Below are positions 53,397 through 63,994 of a stretch of DNA of 64,000 nucleotides, piece after piece. A program made the position numbers and the translations under genes. The notes under the pieces are model-generated. The model was not told the origin of the DNA. It saw only the letters and a program-made list of their open reading frames with translations, and ran no database searches. Location of the stretch: NCBI GenBank assembly GCA_033558025.1, contig JAUCEF010000007.1:5952001-6016000 (forward strand), in the 5' to 3' direction. The DNA is from Phytophthora sp. 'mugwort' (taxonomy: Eukaryota > Oomycota > Peronosporomycetes > Peronosporales > Peronosporaceae). The stretch's first letter is position 1, and each line of letters opens with the position of its first letter.

Positions 53397-54621
53397 TCAG
53401 GAAGCAGCCAGTGATTGTAGACGCTGTTGCCATGCGGCAGCAATATGGGGAGGAGTCACAGATTCTACCTCAAGTGGCGGTCCAGTATTGGCTGCAGCTC
53501 GTACAGCAGAAGCGACTAGAGCATCTTCGACACGAGCAACGCGATCATTGATCGTAGTCAATTGCACCAACATATTTTCCACGGTCGATGAAAGCAGCGA
53601 GTAGCCTCCCGCCACAGCTCTGCTAAGTTGCGCGTGGTTCACAGTACACCAGCGGGTCGACAGATGAGAGCTTTACTCGCATCACGTGAAAACCGTAATG
53701 TGGCATTTAAGTAACGCGTTGGAGGCGGCTATGCCTCGCTTTAGCTCGTACAGGTAACGCGGGACTGGGGTGCGTTGATAGCGCTCTTCTTTGTGGTATC
53801 TACACGGTTTCCGTGTGCATCAGCAGAACTGCTAATGCAGCATTTACCACACTGGCATCCACGTTCAGACGCGGATCCGGTGAACCCAGCACGCGCTGGT
53901 ACAGCTCATTGCGCAGCGTCACAAGTTGACCAAACGCAGCGACCATGATACGCTACTGTAAGTCATCAATAGTCGGAGTGGCAACAGGTAAGGCCGGAGC
54001 CTTGTACCCTGCCAAAACTTTGGCAACGCTTTGACCCACACGTGTAGTTGCTCCTATGTATGCAAAACTTTTGTCAAAGACTCAAGCAACCACGCGCCTC
54101 TTATCGAGATCCATTGGATTGATAACTTCGGTGATACAGTGGCATAGGCAGCCGCACCCACGGCGCAAGGCGTGACTGGTCATGTTAGGCGTCATGGATT
54201 GTCGTATCGTGAGAGGCATCTCCTTCATGCAATCGACGATAACTTCAGTAACGTAGCTGGCTATGTTAGGCCGCTTACGCTCCGGTTTTGTTGGTGGTTG
54301 AGTCATATTGTCTATTTCATTCTGCTTATTGGCTTTTCCAATAGATCACGGCCTTTTCTTGCGTATAGGTCTGGCCACAAGACAGATCAGAAACAGTGAA
54401 CCGAGGCACTAGAAGGAAGAAGTACTCAGACGGCTCGTTGTAGCATACGAAAAGCATGCCGAACGCATGAAACATACACTGTGCCAGTGTTCGGCGGACT
54501 TGTAAGTAGATACACCTTGTACAAGTGATGTCTTAATCCTAGCTATATGCAATAATATCTCTCCAGAAGCTGAGAGCGAGAGCTGTTGCTTCCTAAAAGC
54601 AAGTATTGATATCTCTACCAC
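53397..54621 (-). pseudogene. Crypton-like tyrosine recombinase relic
   Basis: Minus-strand fragments separated by stops. LHIARIKTSLVQGVSTYKSAEHW lies near 54500. MTSHALRRGCGC at about 54180, with the H-x-x-R of a tyrosine recombinase box, is followed by a C-terminal segment FDKSFAYIGATTR, SVAKVLAGYKAPALPVATPT, ELYQRVLGS and, at 53397-53642, a helical AQLSRAVAGGYSLLSSTVENM. This order is what I recall of oomycete Crypton-type recombinases. The catalytic Tyr region is not identified, and the frame is broken many times. Assignment is from motif recognition only. Confidence 0.4.
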
Positions 54622-55929
54622 ATTTATGTCACATCGTTGTTAGCAACGTTGCATCGTGAACTGACTTGAGTCCTGCGGCCAAAAACAAATCAGCATGCAC
54701 GATATAACGCTTCGCCGTAGACGCAGATGTCGCTTAAAGTACAGCCAGGAGCATCGTTAGTCTGCACATACACTTGGAGATTGCGCTCGTTCAATGGCAC
54801 TAGTTATTGTGTCGCGAATTTTGGCGACACGCTTAGATTCTTGTAGCGAATCGTTGTAGCGCTCTATTAACATGTTCACCACTTACGCGAAGTAGCCCAG
54901 AGCCGTTGGCTTTTTGCAAAAGATTCATCAGCTCACGAGTTTATCACTAATCTTTGTCTGGAGAAATATCGAGAACACTGTTAGCAGGGAGTAGAAATTC
55001 TGCATGGGTGCAGTAGTGGCTTGAGTGAGAAAGGGGTGCATCTTGTCTAGGGCATCACTGCTTAGTTCTGTGTATACACGAAATTCGCTGAAGACCTTCA
55101 CAGCAGCTAGCTTCGGTCCGACCGTACCAGCCGGCGTATCGAGCCCCCGTGGTCCTCTCCTCATTCATCTTCAATTCCTCGTGGTCTAACGCACAATGTA
55201 AAATACCACGATCGCCACGATCTATCGTTGGCAAAACCATCGCCTTCTACGAGGTGTTATTTTCCGACGCAGTGCACAGTTATCTGATAAGCTTACGCTT
55301 ATCTTGGTTTCAGTATCGTAACTTATTGTTCAATTTAAAAAACGCCGGATTATTCCAGAAAGAAGCTGGAATTGGCTATCCCTAACCTTAACGAACTGGG
55401 ATTGGAATATATATAAATTGTGGCTTTGCGCAAGGTTGCTATTGTGATACCGTTACAGTCCCGGCCAAAGTAGATGAGCACCCATATTTTTGCTTCTAGC
55501 TCAGCTAATATTGCGAGTTGAAGGCTCTGGTTTCGATAATTTTTGTGGAATAGGATATGTTTTAGCGTTGCAGATTTAAGCGTGTGAGGGGGAGATCACA
55601 TTCACAAAAACGGTTTTGCTGCCGGACAAAATATACGAACAAAATCACTGACTAGCATCCCATACAAATTCCTGTATTTGGTGTTGGTAAAATTTGGTGG
55701 CCAGCATTACTCTGCATTGGTGGCCAGCGCTCACCCCTCCAAAGTCAGCGCTCCTTCCTCCACGTGATGGGGAGGGGGAAAGCACTAACAAACGTAAAGA
55801 AGGAAGGATTCGAGGGCTCCTTAAAGGTGGTGTGAGAATACGCGCAATCACTACGAAGCCACACCGCTCACCTGACGCCGCTATACGAGCTATTTGACGC
55901 TCAAAGCAGACTCGGCACGTCGGTAGACT
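54622..55929. other. repeat-derived spacer
   Basis: About 1.3 kb, AT-rich around 55270-55680. Minus-strand open frames at 54928-55240 (MRRGPRGLDTPAG..., MVLPTIDRGDRG...) are overlapping and without recognised domains. It is probably further transposon debris. Confidence 0.3.
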
Positions 55930-56712
55930 GGGGGGGAGCACAATCGCTCACGGAGAAGACGCTGCGCCGTCCGGTGCGCACCGCAACCAAGAGGAACGGC
56001 TTCGCCATCCTGCTCAAGGACCAGCTGGCATTGACGTACTCCGTGCGCACGGTTCGGCGCTTCATCTCGGCAGTAGACTGGTTGGTCTATTTCAATATGG
56101 AGAATATGTTGCAGCTGTCAGCCATCCACCAGGCTGCATGATTGTCCGGCCGGACGCCTGAGAGCAGGTCATCTATTCCAACGAGGAAAAGTGAAATCTG
56201 GACGGCCCGGCGGCCTCCATCACTATTGGAGAAACGTGCGCTAGCCACGTACCAGACAAATCGGGGGCGGTGGCTTAGTGATGGCATGAGGTGTCTTTAG
56301 TGCAGCTGGGAAGACTGAGCTAGCTGTACTCGTGGGGAGGCAAGCTTCAGAATAAGACCGTCTATATGTTGTCAGAATACTTGCTTCTCTTAGCTCTAGA
56401 GTATGGCGTGGACCTCATCTTTCCGCAAGACAATGTTACGATTCACACGCCACGGGAGATCAAGGCACTCTTTGAGAATCAGAGCGTGCAGGTCATGGAT
56501 TGGCCTGCACGCTCTCCGAATTTAAATCCCATCGAGAACTTGTGAGCCATCATGTCCCGACATGTTTACCGCAACGGCATGCAGTACGAGAACGTAGCCC
56601 TTCTCACCTCGACGTTGTATAAACATCTCCACCGAGTTCACGTCGAAGGTGACTGACTCCAAGTCGCGCAGGTACATCGAGGTGATCGAGAAGAAGGGAA
56701 ACAAGAAATAAT
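55930..56712 (+). pseudogene. Tc1-like (DD34E) transposase relic
   Basis: One frame, broken by several stops, reads through the Tc1 landmarks. These are a helix-turn-helix region (SLTEKTLRRPV...SVRTVRRFISAVDW), YSNEEKWNLDGP near 56175, PQDNVTIHTPREIK near 56435 and DWPARSPNLNPIENL near 56500. From the Asp of QDN to the Glu of PIEN there are 34 residues, i.e. DD34E. This is a different lineage from the DD39D relic at 46 kb. It is inactive, and terminal repeats were not found. Confidence 0.75.
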
Positions 56713-57080
56713 TGCTAAGCTAGTAGCTGAAGTATGGGTGTTCGTATAATTTGGCCGGGGGGTTAGTACATATGTTTAATAGGGCTTGGTCTTCCGCTCA
56801 AAAAAAAATACACTTATCCTACAATAGAGAGATTTCGCAATTTTCCCTGCCCCGCCTTACCCTTCCCGGGTGCTTTTTAAAACTTGGGGGAAAGGAATTT
56901 TGTGGACAGAGTTCGGGATATCTTTGCCACACCCTTACCATGGGAGACCGATTTGTTTGTCTGTCTGTAGCACTGTACTACAACATGAATGGAGCTGAAG
57001 TCACAGAGGAAAGGATGCACTTCACCCAAGACGAGGCTCTTGAGCTTCACCTCGTTCTGTGGGCACTGGGAATGGAAGTC

Positions 57081-57167
57081 GATTGGACTGAACTACTGCA
57101 GTGTGGCGTGATAACATGCGTGATAACATGCTGTTATCACGCCACACTGCAGTAGTTCAGTTCAATC
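57081..57167. repeat. near-perfect 36-bp inverted repeat (hairpin)
   Basis: The arms 57081-57116 and 57132-57167 are complementary at 35 of 36 positions around a 15-nt spacer (57117-57131). The spacer itself repeats TGATAACATG from the arm. It lies between a Tc1 relic and a Harbinger relic. Confidence 0.85.
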
Positions 57168-57174
57168 GCAACGG

Positions 57175-57775
57175 AACGGCCGCTTATACCTGTTGTTCGC
57201 TTCGACCTGCCCTCCCACGGGGATGCAACGCAAAAGCAGACTTCGGCTTCGATGTATAAGGTGTACGAAGTCTTGCTTCGCTACTTTGCCTCCCTGAGAC
57301 CGTCGTCACAAGCGGCAACGATCGGTGCAATCAGCTATAGGTCATGGCCATACTGCTCTATCGGCTGTCGTATCCGCGCGGACTGCATGATATGTCGGTG
57401 AAGCTTGGTTTATCCACTGGTAACTTGTGCCGCATACTCGTATGCATGCGTAAGTGACATCACTTTTCAACTGAGTAATTGCTGGCATGCTAGCCCACTG
57501 TTATTGTGATCAGTGGACTATGTAGATGACAGATATAAAGCCAAACAATATTTTCAGCACAACTGGCTGCACGCCGTAATATGGAGCAATACTGCGCTGC
57601 CATTTCGGCGCGCACACACATTGAAGTTGTGTCTGCATTTCCAGACGGGACTAAAATTCCTATTTGCCGGCCGAAGGCAATGGAGGATGGCGTCAACTCA
57701 CAACGTAGCGTCTACAGCGGCCACAAGAGAGTTCATTGCCTCGTATTCCAGGGTAAGTTATACTAAGTTAAATCG
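57175..57775 (+). pseudogene. PIF/Harbinger transposase relic
   Basis: Fragments in several frames: ILLYRLSYPRGLHDMSVKLGLS near 57350, the usual start of the Harbinger nuclease, and at 57581-57766 a frame with VVSAFPDGTKIPICRPK followed by QRSVYSGHKRVHCLVFQ. The DGT-x5-CRP and Y-x-GHKR-x-H pattern is diagnostic of the DDE_4 fold. There is a premature end after that segment, and no MADF partner is seen nearby. It is inactive. Confidence 0.7.
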
Positions 57776-58288
57776 GTTTGCAGATGATGTGAGTTAGCTA
57801 ACGTACTGGTGGCTAATGTTTCACGTCTTATTATACCATACGGACTGTGGATTCACTTCTACGGACCGTAAGAAGGCTGACATCACGACACTACGGTGTT
57901 TGCAGCTAGTGGATTGTTAATTTGTTTAAACAACATCCCACACTTTTCGACGAACTGATGATTTTCGGTACAGCATCAGCAAGTACGTTGTAACGGACTT
58001 CAAACATGCTGTTCTCTCCACTCGTAAGCGCATTTCAACAAAGCGATGAGTGCTATAGGACGTCTGTGGAATGGAATTTTAAGCTGATGTAAACGCTGTG
58101 GACCTAGGTTGATTTCAGAACTACTACTCACCAATTGCAACACCTGTTACTGCGAAGGAAACCAGATTAGCTCATACTTCAACTTGGAACCACCATCGTT
58201 GCATGAGTATTTAGGAATGTAATACTCAAAAATGAAGCTTCATTTTGTTAGTCGTCTAGAACCCTTTCCGACACTAACTACTTTCTGG
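57776..58288. other. spacer without recognised gene
   Basis: No coding resemblance or repeat pair found; likely decayed transposon sequence. Confidence 0.3.
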
Positions 58289-59033
58289 CTAAAACTGCAA
58301 GCACCTCAATGGGGCGCTGATTATCGAGTTGACGCTGTCGCTCCACCTCAACATGCCCCCTCTCAAGAGCGAGACCGTCCGCTCGCTCAACTTCCCACTG
58401 CTCCTTCTTGGGGGCCAACTCTTTCTCCTAGTATTCCGCCAGCATTCACACGAGCTTGGTAAGTTTCGCGCCCTTCCAGAACTTTCACCAATATCGGGGG
58501 CAGGGCGCTTTAAGCGCCACAACCAGCTTGAGCACCGTTTCTCCAGCAGCCTCGGCGGCTTCTCTGCCTTCTTTGTGTCTGCTGCTTTTTTAGGACCCTC
58601 GTGTGTCGATATTCTCCATCGGCTCGAGCTGCGCCTCCGCTAGCGCTTTCTTCTCCGAGAGTGTCACGTTGACCCCGGACAGACAGGCCTCTTTCGCATT
58701 TTGCTTTTTAGCGGCATCTACATGTAAGAATGACACGGAAAATAAGGGTTAGTAGAACATCCGTATTGTCCTGTTAGATATATAAATTTACCAATGAGCA
58801 GGGTTGGTGCGGTTTTGCGCCGTTTTACCTGTCAGTTTATCCCGCGAAAAATCTGGGCTCGACAACAACATCGCGACTAGCTTGTCCCACTTGTCCACGA
58901 CTTTCCCATCGCCATAACGGAACGGTTCGTCGGCGATCACCTGCTTCAACACCAGAATATCATCCTCCTAGGTGAAATTCTTGCGCTTCCGAGGGTTTGT
59001 TGCTGCGGGGGGGGGGGGGGGGGGGCGGCCATG
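58289..59033 (-). pseudogene. Myb/SANT-like repeat-associated protein relic
   Basis: The minus strand from an ATG at about 59033 gives a short N-terminus disturbed by a homopolymer run. Then follow NFT, a TAG, and EDDILVLKQVIADEPFRYGDG near 58970, DKWDKLVAMLLSSPDFSRDKLTGKTAQNR, and after a gap a coiled-coil part and LKRPAPDIGESSG at 58500. This SANT-like domain followed by a coiled coil occurs as a multicopy, transposon-associated family in oomycetes, as far as I recall. The reading frame is interrupted at least twice. Confidence 0.5.
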
Positions 59034-59705
59034 GTGTTGTTAGTAGATTAACTGCTTTTGGACTGTGTTCTTGGAAATGCCTAAGCGAGTTACAGCCATA
59101 GCTTAGGGATGGTGGCTGGGATTTCCCCATAGGAACGGAATCCCCGGGATTTTAGGTGTAAGGAACAGGAGCTCAAACTTGTTTTTTTAGCAGAAAAGTG
59201 AGGCAAAGCGTGGGGATTTGTTCGTTCGAAAATGTTCTAATAAAAGATTTTAGTCTTCGTCGACTGACAAAAATAGTACAGTAATGCGCCTCAAAAGCAA
59301 ACGCGTCAAATCCTATAGTCTTCAGGAATTGATAAAATACGTTACTGCAAAACGATTGATATTGTTTAACCTGCTTTTTTATATATATCAGTTGTTCGCT
59401 ATTGAGGCACATTACTGTACATATTATGAAGTAATTTTTTAGAAGCTGAAGCAGCAACGCCACGTCAGCCGTGACCAGATGCACAGGCCTCGAACCAATC
59501 ACCGGCTGTCTCCATTTGCGAATCACCGGTGCAGCGCCGTCACGTGACCGCCCCACGTTGCCATCGGGCAAGAACGGGTTCGTCTTCGTGTCTCTGGCAG
59601 CTTCAAGCGCCAGGTGCCGGTGCTCTGTCCGGCGCTTGATCAGTTCCGAGCTCACCGCGCCGCGAGAAGGTCCAGAGCGTCACTAGCCCACATCACCGCC
59701 GAAAC
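59034..59705. other. boundary of the repeat island; 5' flank of the dioxygenase gene
   Basis: The first 400 bp are AT-rich without genes. From 59460 the sequence becomes GC-rich. An inverted CACCGGTGATT/AATCACCGG pair and a CCAAT lie at 59490-59535, about 200 bp before the next ATG, which is promoter-like. A 160-codon minus-strand open frame here has no ATG start worth using. Confidence 0.35.
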
Positions 59706-61013
59706 ATGCGTCTTCAAGCGATCCGCCCGCTGTGCAGCCTGCTACAGTCTAACGCCGTCGTCTCCGGCACCCTGCGGCCCTGGCGCGCGCGCGGCTTCGC
59801 ATCTGCGCTTGTCGATAAGCACCTGGAGGGCGAGCGCGTTACTAAAGTGGCGGAGATGGCCAGCGAGCAAGCCGTGCGTGTCACGTTCGAGGACGGCGCC
59901 ACCGCCAAGTTCCACAAACTCTGGCTGCGCGACCACTGCCGCTGCGAGCGGTGCATGCACCCGGAGACCCGTCAGCGCCAGTTAGACACGGCATCCATCC
60001 CCATGGACACGCCGGTCCACCGGCTCGAAGTCACCAATGCCGGCGGTGCTGTCGCCATAGACTGGGACGCCCCCGTGCGCGGAACCATGTGCACGGCCAG
60101 CGAGTTCGATGCGCAATGGCTGCGCGACCACGCGTACGCGCTGGAAGGTGGCAATGCATGGGACGAGGCCATGGCGCCGTACCCCAAGTCGTACCGCCAG
60201 CCGCGACTGACAACAAAGGAGCTGTGGGCAGGCACTGACTTCAAGCTGCCCACACACGACTACAAAAACTGCGTGGACAACATCGAGCCGCTCATGCGCG
60301 AGCTGTATGCCTACGGTCTCGTGCGTGTGTCTGGCACGCCCAATACCATGGAGGCCACGGAGGAATTCTCCAAGAAAATTGGCTTCGTACTGCGAACGAT
60401 CTACGGCACCATGTGGACGACCAACCCGACGAACGAGGCTGAAGGATACAATGATACTGCTTCTACGAACCTCGAGCTGCTGCACCACACTGACGGCACG
60501 TACATCCGCGACCCGCCTGGACTGCAGATCTTCAACTGTGCCGCTCAGGCTGGAGAGGGCGGTGAGAGCCGCTATGTGGATTCGTTCCACGTGGTCGAGA
60601 CGCTCAGGAAGGAGAATCCTGAGGCCTTCCGCGTGTTGAGCACAACGTTACTGCCCTACTTCACTGTGGACAACGATGCTCATCTGGCCACCATGGAGCC
60701 GATCATCCGCGTAGATTACACTGGTAATGTCGTGCAATTCCGCCACAATGACTACGACCGTGCACCGCTCACGCATCTGAGTTTCGAGGAGGTGGGTCAG
60801 TTCTACAAAGCTCATCGCAAGCTAATGGAGGTCATGCGCCGGTCGGAAATGGAGTTCTGCACGAAGTTACAAGTAGGCGATATGATAGTCGTGGACAATC
60901 AGCGCGTGATGCACGGCCGTCATGCCTTCCAGGGCGGAGACCGCGCCCTCATCGGCTGCTACATCGGTCAAACGGAGTATGAGAGCCGCCTACGCGTGCT
61001 CGGCATCATTTAA
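59706..61013 (+). CDS. TMLHE: trimethyllysine/gamma-butyrobetaine dioxygenase (mitochondrial)
   Basis: 435 aa without introns. The N-terminal 35 residues (MRLQAIRPLCSLLQSNAVVS...RPWRARGFAS) look like a mitochondrial presequence. Residues 55-135 form the small GBBH-type N-domain with the zinc ligands Cys78, Cys80 and Cys83. The 2-oxoglutarate dioxygenase core holds the Fe(II) ligands His261 and Asp263 (HHTDGTY) and His403 (NQRVMHGR). The distal half (FRHNDYDRAP; RLRVLGII) reads closer to trimethyllysine dioxygenase, the first enzyme of carnitine synthesis, than to gamma-butyrobetaine dioxygenase, but the two are hard to separate by eye. It converges on the kinase gene with 215 bp between the stops. 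Confidence 0.85.
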   Translation: MRLQAIRPLCSLLQSNAVVSGTLRPWRARGFASALVDKHLEGERVTKVAEMASEQAVRVTFEDGATAKFHKLWLRDHCRCERCMHPETRQRQLDTASIPMDTPVHRLEVTNAGGAVAIDWDAPVRGTMCTASEFDAQWLRDHAYALEGGNAWDEAMAPYPKSYRQPRLTTKELWAGTDFKLPTHDYKNCVDNIEPLMRELYAYGLVRVSGTPNTMEATEEFSKKIGFVLRTIYGTMWTTNPTNEAEGYNDTASTNLELLHHTDGTYIRDPPGLQIFNCAAQAGEGGESRYVDSFHVVETLRKENPEAFRVLSTTLLPYFTVDNDAHLATMEPIIRVDYTGNVVQFRHNDYDRAPLTHLSFEEVGQFYKAHRKLMEVMRRSEMEFCTKLQVGDMIVVDNQRVMHGRHAFQGGDRALIGCYIGQTEYESRLRVLGII

Positions 61014-61228
61014 GAGGATTGTATAGGAGGCACTTGAGCGCTGCACTCGATAAATCTACCAAATATTTTTGAACTTTCGTATCTTGCAGGGCTCCCTCAT
61101 TTCTTCCAAGGAAGTATTAATACATATTCTGCTGCTCGCTCACAAGCAACTACCAAGACGCAAGTTGAAGCGAGTTCAAGGTTACACTATTCACAAACTG
61201 ACATTCCTAAACTATATGAGAGGCGAGC

Positions 61229-63994
61229 TCACCTCTCTATCCGCACGTTCTTCCCCCGCCGGCTATTGCTCTCCTCCGTTCCCTGTGTCCGACCAGTACT
61301 GTCGAAATTGCTACTGTCCAGCGTCGGCGGAGCAATAACCGAGTTATTTCCTCTGCCGTGAGCACGTGCCAGTTGCCGACGTCGCTCTTCAGTGAGCTCA
61401 ATCTCCAACAACTGAACGATGTCCTCAAAGCTCGGACGTCTCAGCGGATTGTCGTGCCAGCAGCGTTTCATAATTTTCGTAAACAATCGAGGGCAGCCCC
61501 GAGGAATGGGAGGACGCACACCGCTCAGCACTGCCTCAGCCACCGCCAGCACGCTACCAGGGATATCTGCATACGGCACAGCACACGTGTACAACTGCCA
61601 GCAAATGATGCCAAAACTGTAAACATCAATCTTCACCGAATACTCCGACGTGGCCTCATCCTTCAGCACTTCTGGTGCTGCCCAACACGCGCTGCCAATA
61701 TTGGTCGTCATTTGCACAGTCACATCAGCTGACGGGAAAAAGTTCGGTCGAGGAGCTACCACGTCGCGAGTGCGTAGCAGCCGAGATTCACCAAAATCCG
61801 CAACCTTCAACATTTCCTGCTCCGAGTCAAAAATGCAATTTAGCGGCTTGAGATCACGATGTACGATAGGCACTGGCAGACCATGCAAGAAGCGCATGCC
61901 CACAGCAATCATGTGTGCGTAACGCAACCCACGTTCGTACGAAAACGGCGTGTTTCGGTTGGTATCGATCAGGTCTTGCAATGTACCACCGCCAAGGTAC
62001 TCATACACGATGTAAAGATTAATACCGCTGGTGTAACAACCGTAGGTCATCATGACGCATGGATGAACCAGTTTTGACGACAAATAGGCTTCCTCCTTGA
62101 TGTGTTCCAAGCACTCCATTTGTGCGTGCTTGAACGTCTTCACAGCCACTTCGATCGATCGTGATACAAACCCGTCCACATATCCTCCTTGCCGCCATCT
62201 CGCCTTGAGCACGATGGCAAAAGTACCTTCACCAACGATATTTACCGGATCGTCAAACTCAATACTGTTCGGATCAATGGCTTTAAGCGACAATCCGAAA
62301 TCGAATGCCTTCCTGCACCGATGGAAATTTGTGAAGGTGATCGCGGCAGTGCACACACCCAAAACGTCAAATATGGACTGCATTACGAATGCCGCAATGG
62401 TAGGGACATTAGACGAGTCTGCCACCTTCAGAGCTGTCAGAATAATGAGACTTCCCCAGCAAACAAAGAAGACAATCAGATAGGATCGCGCCACCTTGTT
62501 GAGTCGTCCAGTGGCTGATGTCGGGTACGATTCGCCTATGGTACGCTTGAAGCGCACGTAGAAGATGAAGTTGAAGCCGAACGCCAACAACGGATAGTAC
62601 ACGTACAAGATTAGACGGCACGTTGGGTAGAGGCATGGTGAAAACGTGTCGTCGTCCAGGATCTCCTCTTCTGTCGCCGATGTTGATCCCGACTCTGAGT
62701 CTTCCTTATCATAATAATCGTATGTATCTCCAGACCGGTAGCCGACCAGCGCCAACGTCACCGCGGCAACGACCGAGAGCAGTAATACATTCATTGTATA
62801 CCGGTGATATCGGCGCTTGGCACTCTGAGAATCCATTAAAACATCAGCGTACGACACCACCGATCGATACATATTGAACGCAATGGCGCACGTAAACGAG
62901 ATCTGCGCGAAGTTGAAGAAACACTCGAACATGCAGAAGAAAAGGTAGGTCATGTCTGTCAAAGACGATGTTTCCAGCATCACCCGCAGCAAAGACGTTA
63001 TCCAATACCCACATTGCACACAACTCAGCTCCAACACGAACGGATGTGAGTATGTGCGAAAACTTCGGAACGTCACGTGCATGATCACAACGACGAGTGA
63101 CATCCATAGCGACAGCACCATCAGGATGCAGTGCATATACGTATACGTGTCGGTATAAATGCTTGCGTCATCGTCTGAGTCTGAAGCCCACGACGAATCA
63201 TCATCAGAAGAATCGGCTTCAGATGATGAGTCATCCAGCGCTGCCGCACCTGAACTTTTCGAGCTTAAATCTGCCTCTGACCCGATACTGCCGGATGCAA
63301 CCACCGATCCATTGTCGCTGCTGCTATTCGCTATTGTTGTGTTGGTGTTGCCTATAAGCGAGTTGCTCTGAATCTCCACGCCCACTCTGGCAATTAATAC
63401 TGCTGCCACCACGAACGCTGTCAACGTGACTCCAATACACGCAATAAAGATGCACATTTTCTTGCGTGCTCGAGCTCGATGTTGATTTTTCTCCAATAAC
63501 CTGGCACGCATGGCCTCAATCTTCATGCGTCGCTGCAGTCTCCTCCTGTTCCTGTACTCCTCGTCACTGACCGAACTGGGCGCGAATGGCCCGTCATCTG
63601 ATACATCATCGTAAGGCCCCGGACTGGAGGCACTGCTAAGTCCTGGTACTCCCGCCGTAAGGTGCGGATGAGTGTGACTGTCCATGTCGATGCGGTGGTC
63701 GTCCTGTGCTGTGTCTCCATTTGGCGTAAAGTGCGCCATGTAAGCGGGCGAGTCCGAGTCCCTGTCATCTTTCTTGTCTGAACCTGTCGCTACTGTAGTA
63801 GTCGTACTACCTTCTTGTGCCTCCCCATTCTCCCTCTCGTTTCTCCTCCTTCTTGAGACCCGTTCAGTGTTCTTCTTGCTGCTGCTGTTACTGCTACTGG
63901 TGTCGTCCACCGAGAACTGCGGGTTGCTGGTCGAGTACCTGTCCTTGGAACTCATGGACGACGCGTAGGACTCGAGGATGCTGCGCACGTACAT
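61229..63994 (-). CDS. 7TM receptor-TKL kinase fusion (5' end at window edge)
   Basis: 921 aa from the ATG at 63994, six bases inside the window; the frame is still open at the edge, so an earlier start is possible. A polar 175-residue cytosolic N-terminus is followed by one extra helix (about 180-204) and a Ser/Asp-rich extracellular segment. Seven helices follow at about 287-310, 318-340, 348-378, 400-419, 459-481, 502-523 and 529-556. The kinase domain at about 582-870 has GEGTFAIVLKARW, Lys619 in VAVK, HRDLKPLN from 712, DFG 733-735 and APE 773-775, a TKL-type kinase. Oomycetes are known for receptors fused to signalling enzymes (GPCR-bigrams), and this protein fits that idea. The extra first helix is unusual. 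The ligand is unknown. Confidence 0.85.
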   Translation of the reverse strand: MYVRSILESYASSMSSKDRYSTSNPQFSVDDTSSSNSSSKKNTERVSRRRRNERENGEAQEGSTTTTVATGSDKKDDRDSDSPAYMAHFTPNGDTAQDDHRIDMDSHTHPHLTAGVPGLSSASSPGPYDDVSDDGPFAPSSVSDEEYRNRRRLQRRMKIEAMRARLLEKNQHRARARKKMCIFIACIGVTLTAFVVAAVLIARVGVEIQSNSLIGNTNTTIANSSSDNGSVVASGSIGSEADLSSKSSGAAALDDSSSEADSSDDDSSWASDSDDDASIYTDTYTYMHCILMVLSLWMSLVVVIMHVTFRSFRTYSHPFVLELSCVQCGYWITSLLRVMLETSSLTDMTYLFFCMFECFFNFAQISFTCAIAFNMYRSVVSYADVLMDSQSAKRRYHRYTMNVLLLSVVAAVTLALVGYRSGDTYDYYDKEDSESGSTSATEEEILDDDTFSPCLYPTCRLILYVYYPLLAFGFNFIFYVRFKRTIGESYPTSATGRLNKVARSYLIVFFVCWGSLIILTALKVADSSNVPTIAAFVMQSIFDVLGVCTAAITFTNFHRCRKAFDFGLSLKAIDPNSIEFDDPVNIVGEGTFAIVLKARWRQGGYVDGFVSRSIEVAVKTFKHAQMECLEHIKEEAYLSSKLVHPCVMMTYGCYTSGINLYIVYEYLGGGTLQDLIDTNRNTPFSYERGLRYAHMIAVGMRFLHGLPVPIVHRDLKPLNCIFDSEQEMLKVADFGESRLLRTRDVVAPRPNFFPSADVTVQMTTNIGSACWAAPEVLKDEATSEYSVKIDVYSFGIICWQLYTCAVPYADIPGSVLAVAEAVLSGVRPPIPRGCPRLFTKIMKRCWHDNPLRRPSFEDIVQLLEIELTEERRRQLARAHGRGNNSVIAPPTLDSSNFDSTGRTQGTEESNSRRGKNVRIER

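Noticed and set aside
56751..57155. 134-codon plus-strand open frame
   Set aside because: Its end runs into the palindrome, it has no recognised domain and it lies between two dead transposons.
59173..59655. 160-codon minus-strand open frame
   Set aside because: No usable ATG, crosses an abrupt change in base composition and shows no domain.
59982..60590. 202-codon minus-strand open frame
   Set aside because: Antisense to the dioxygenase gene.
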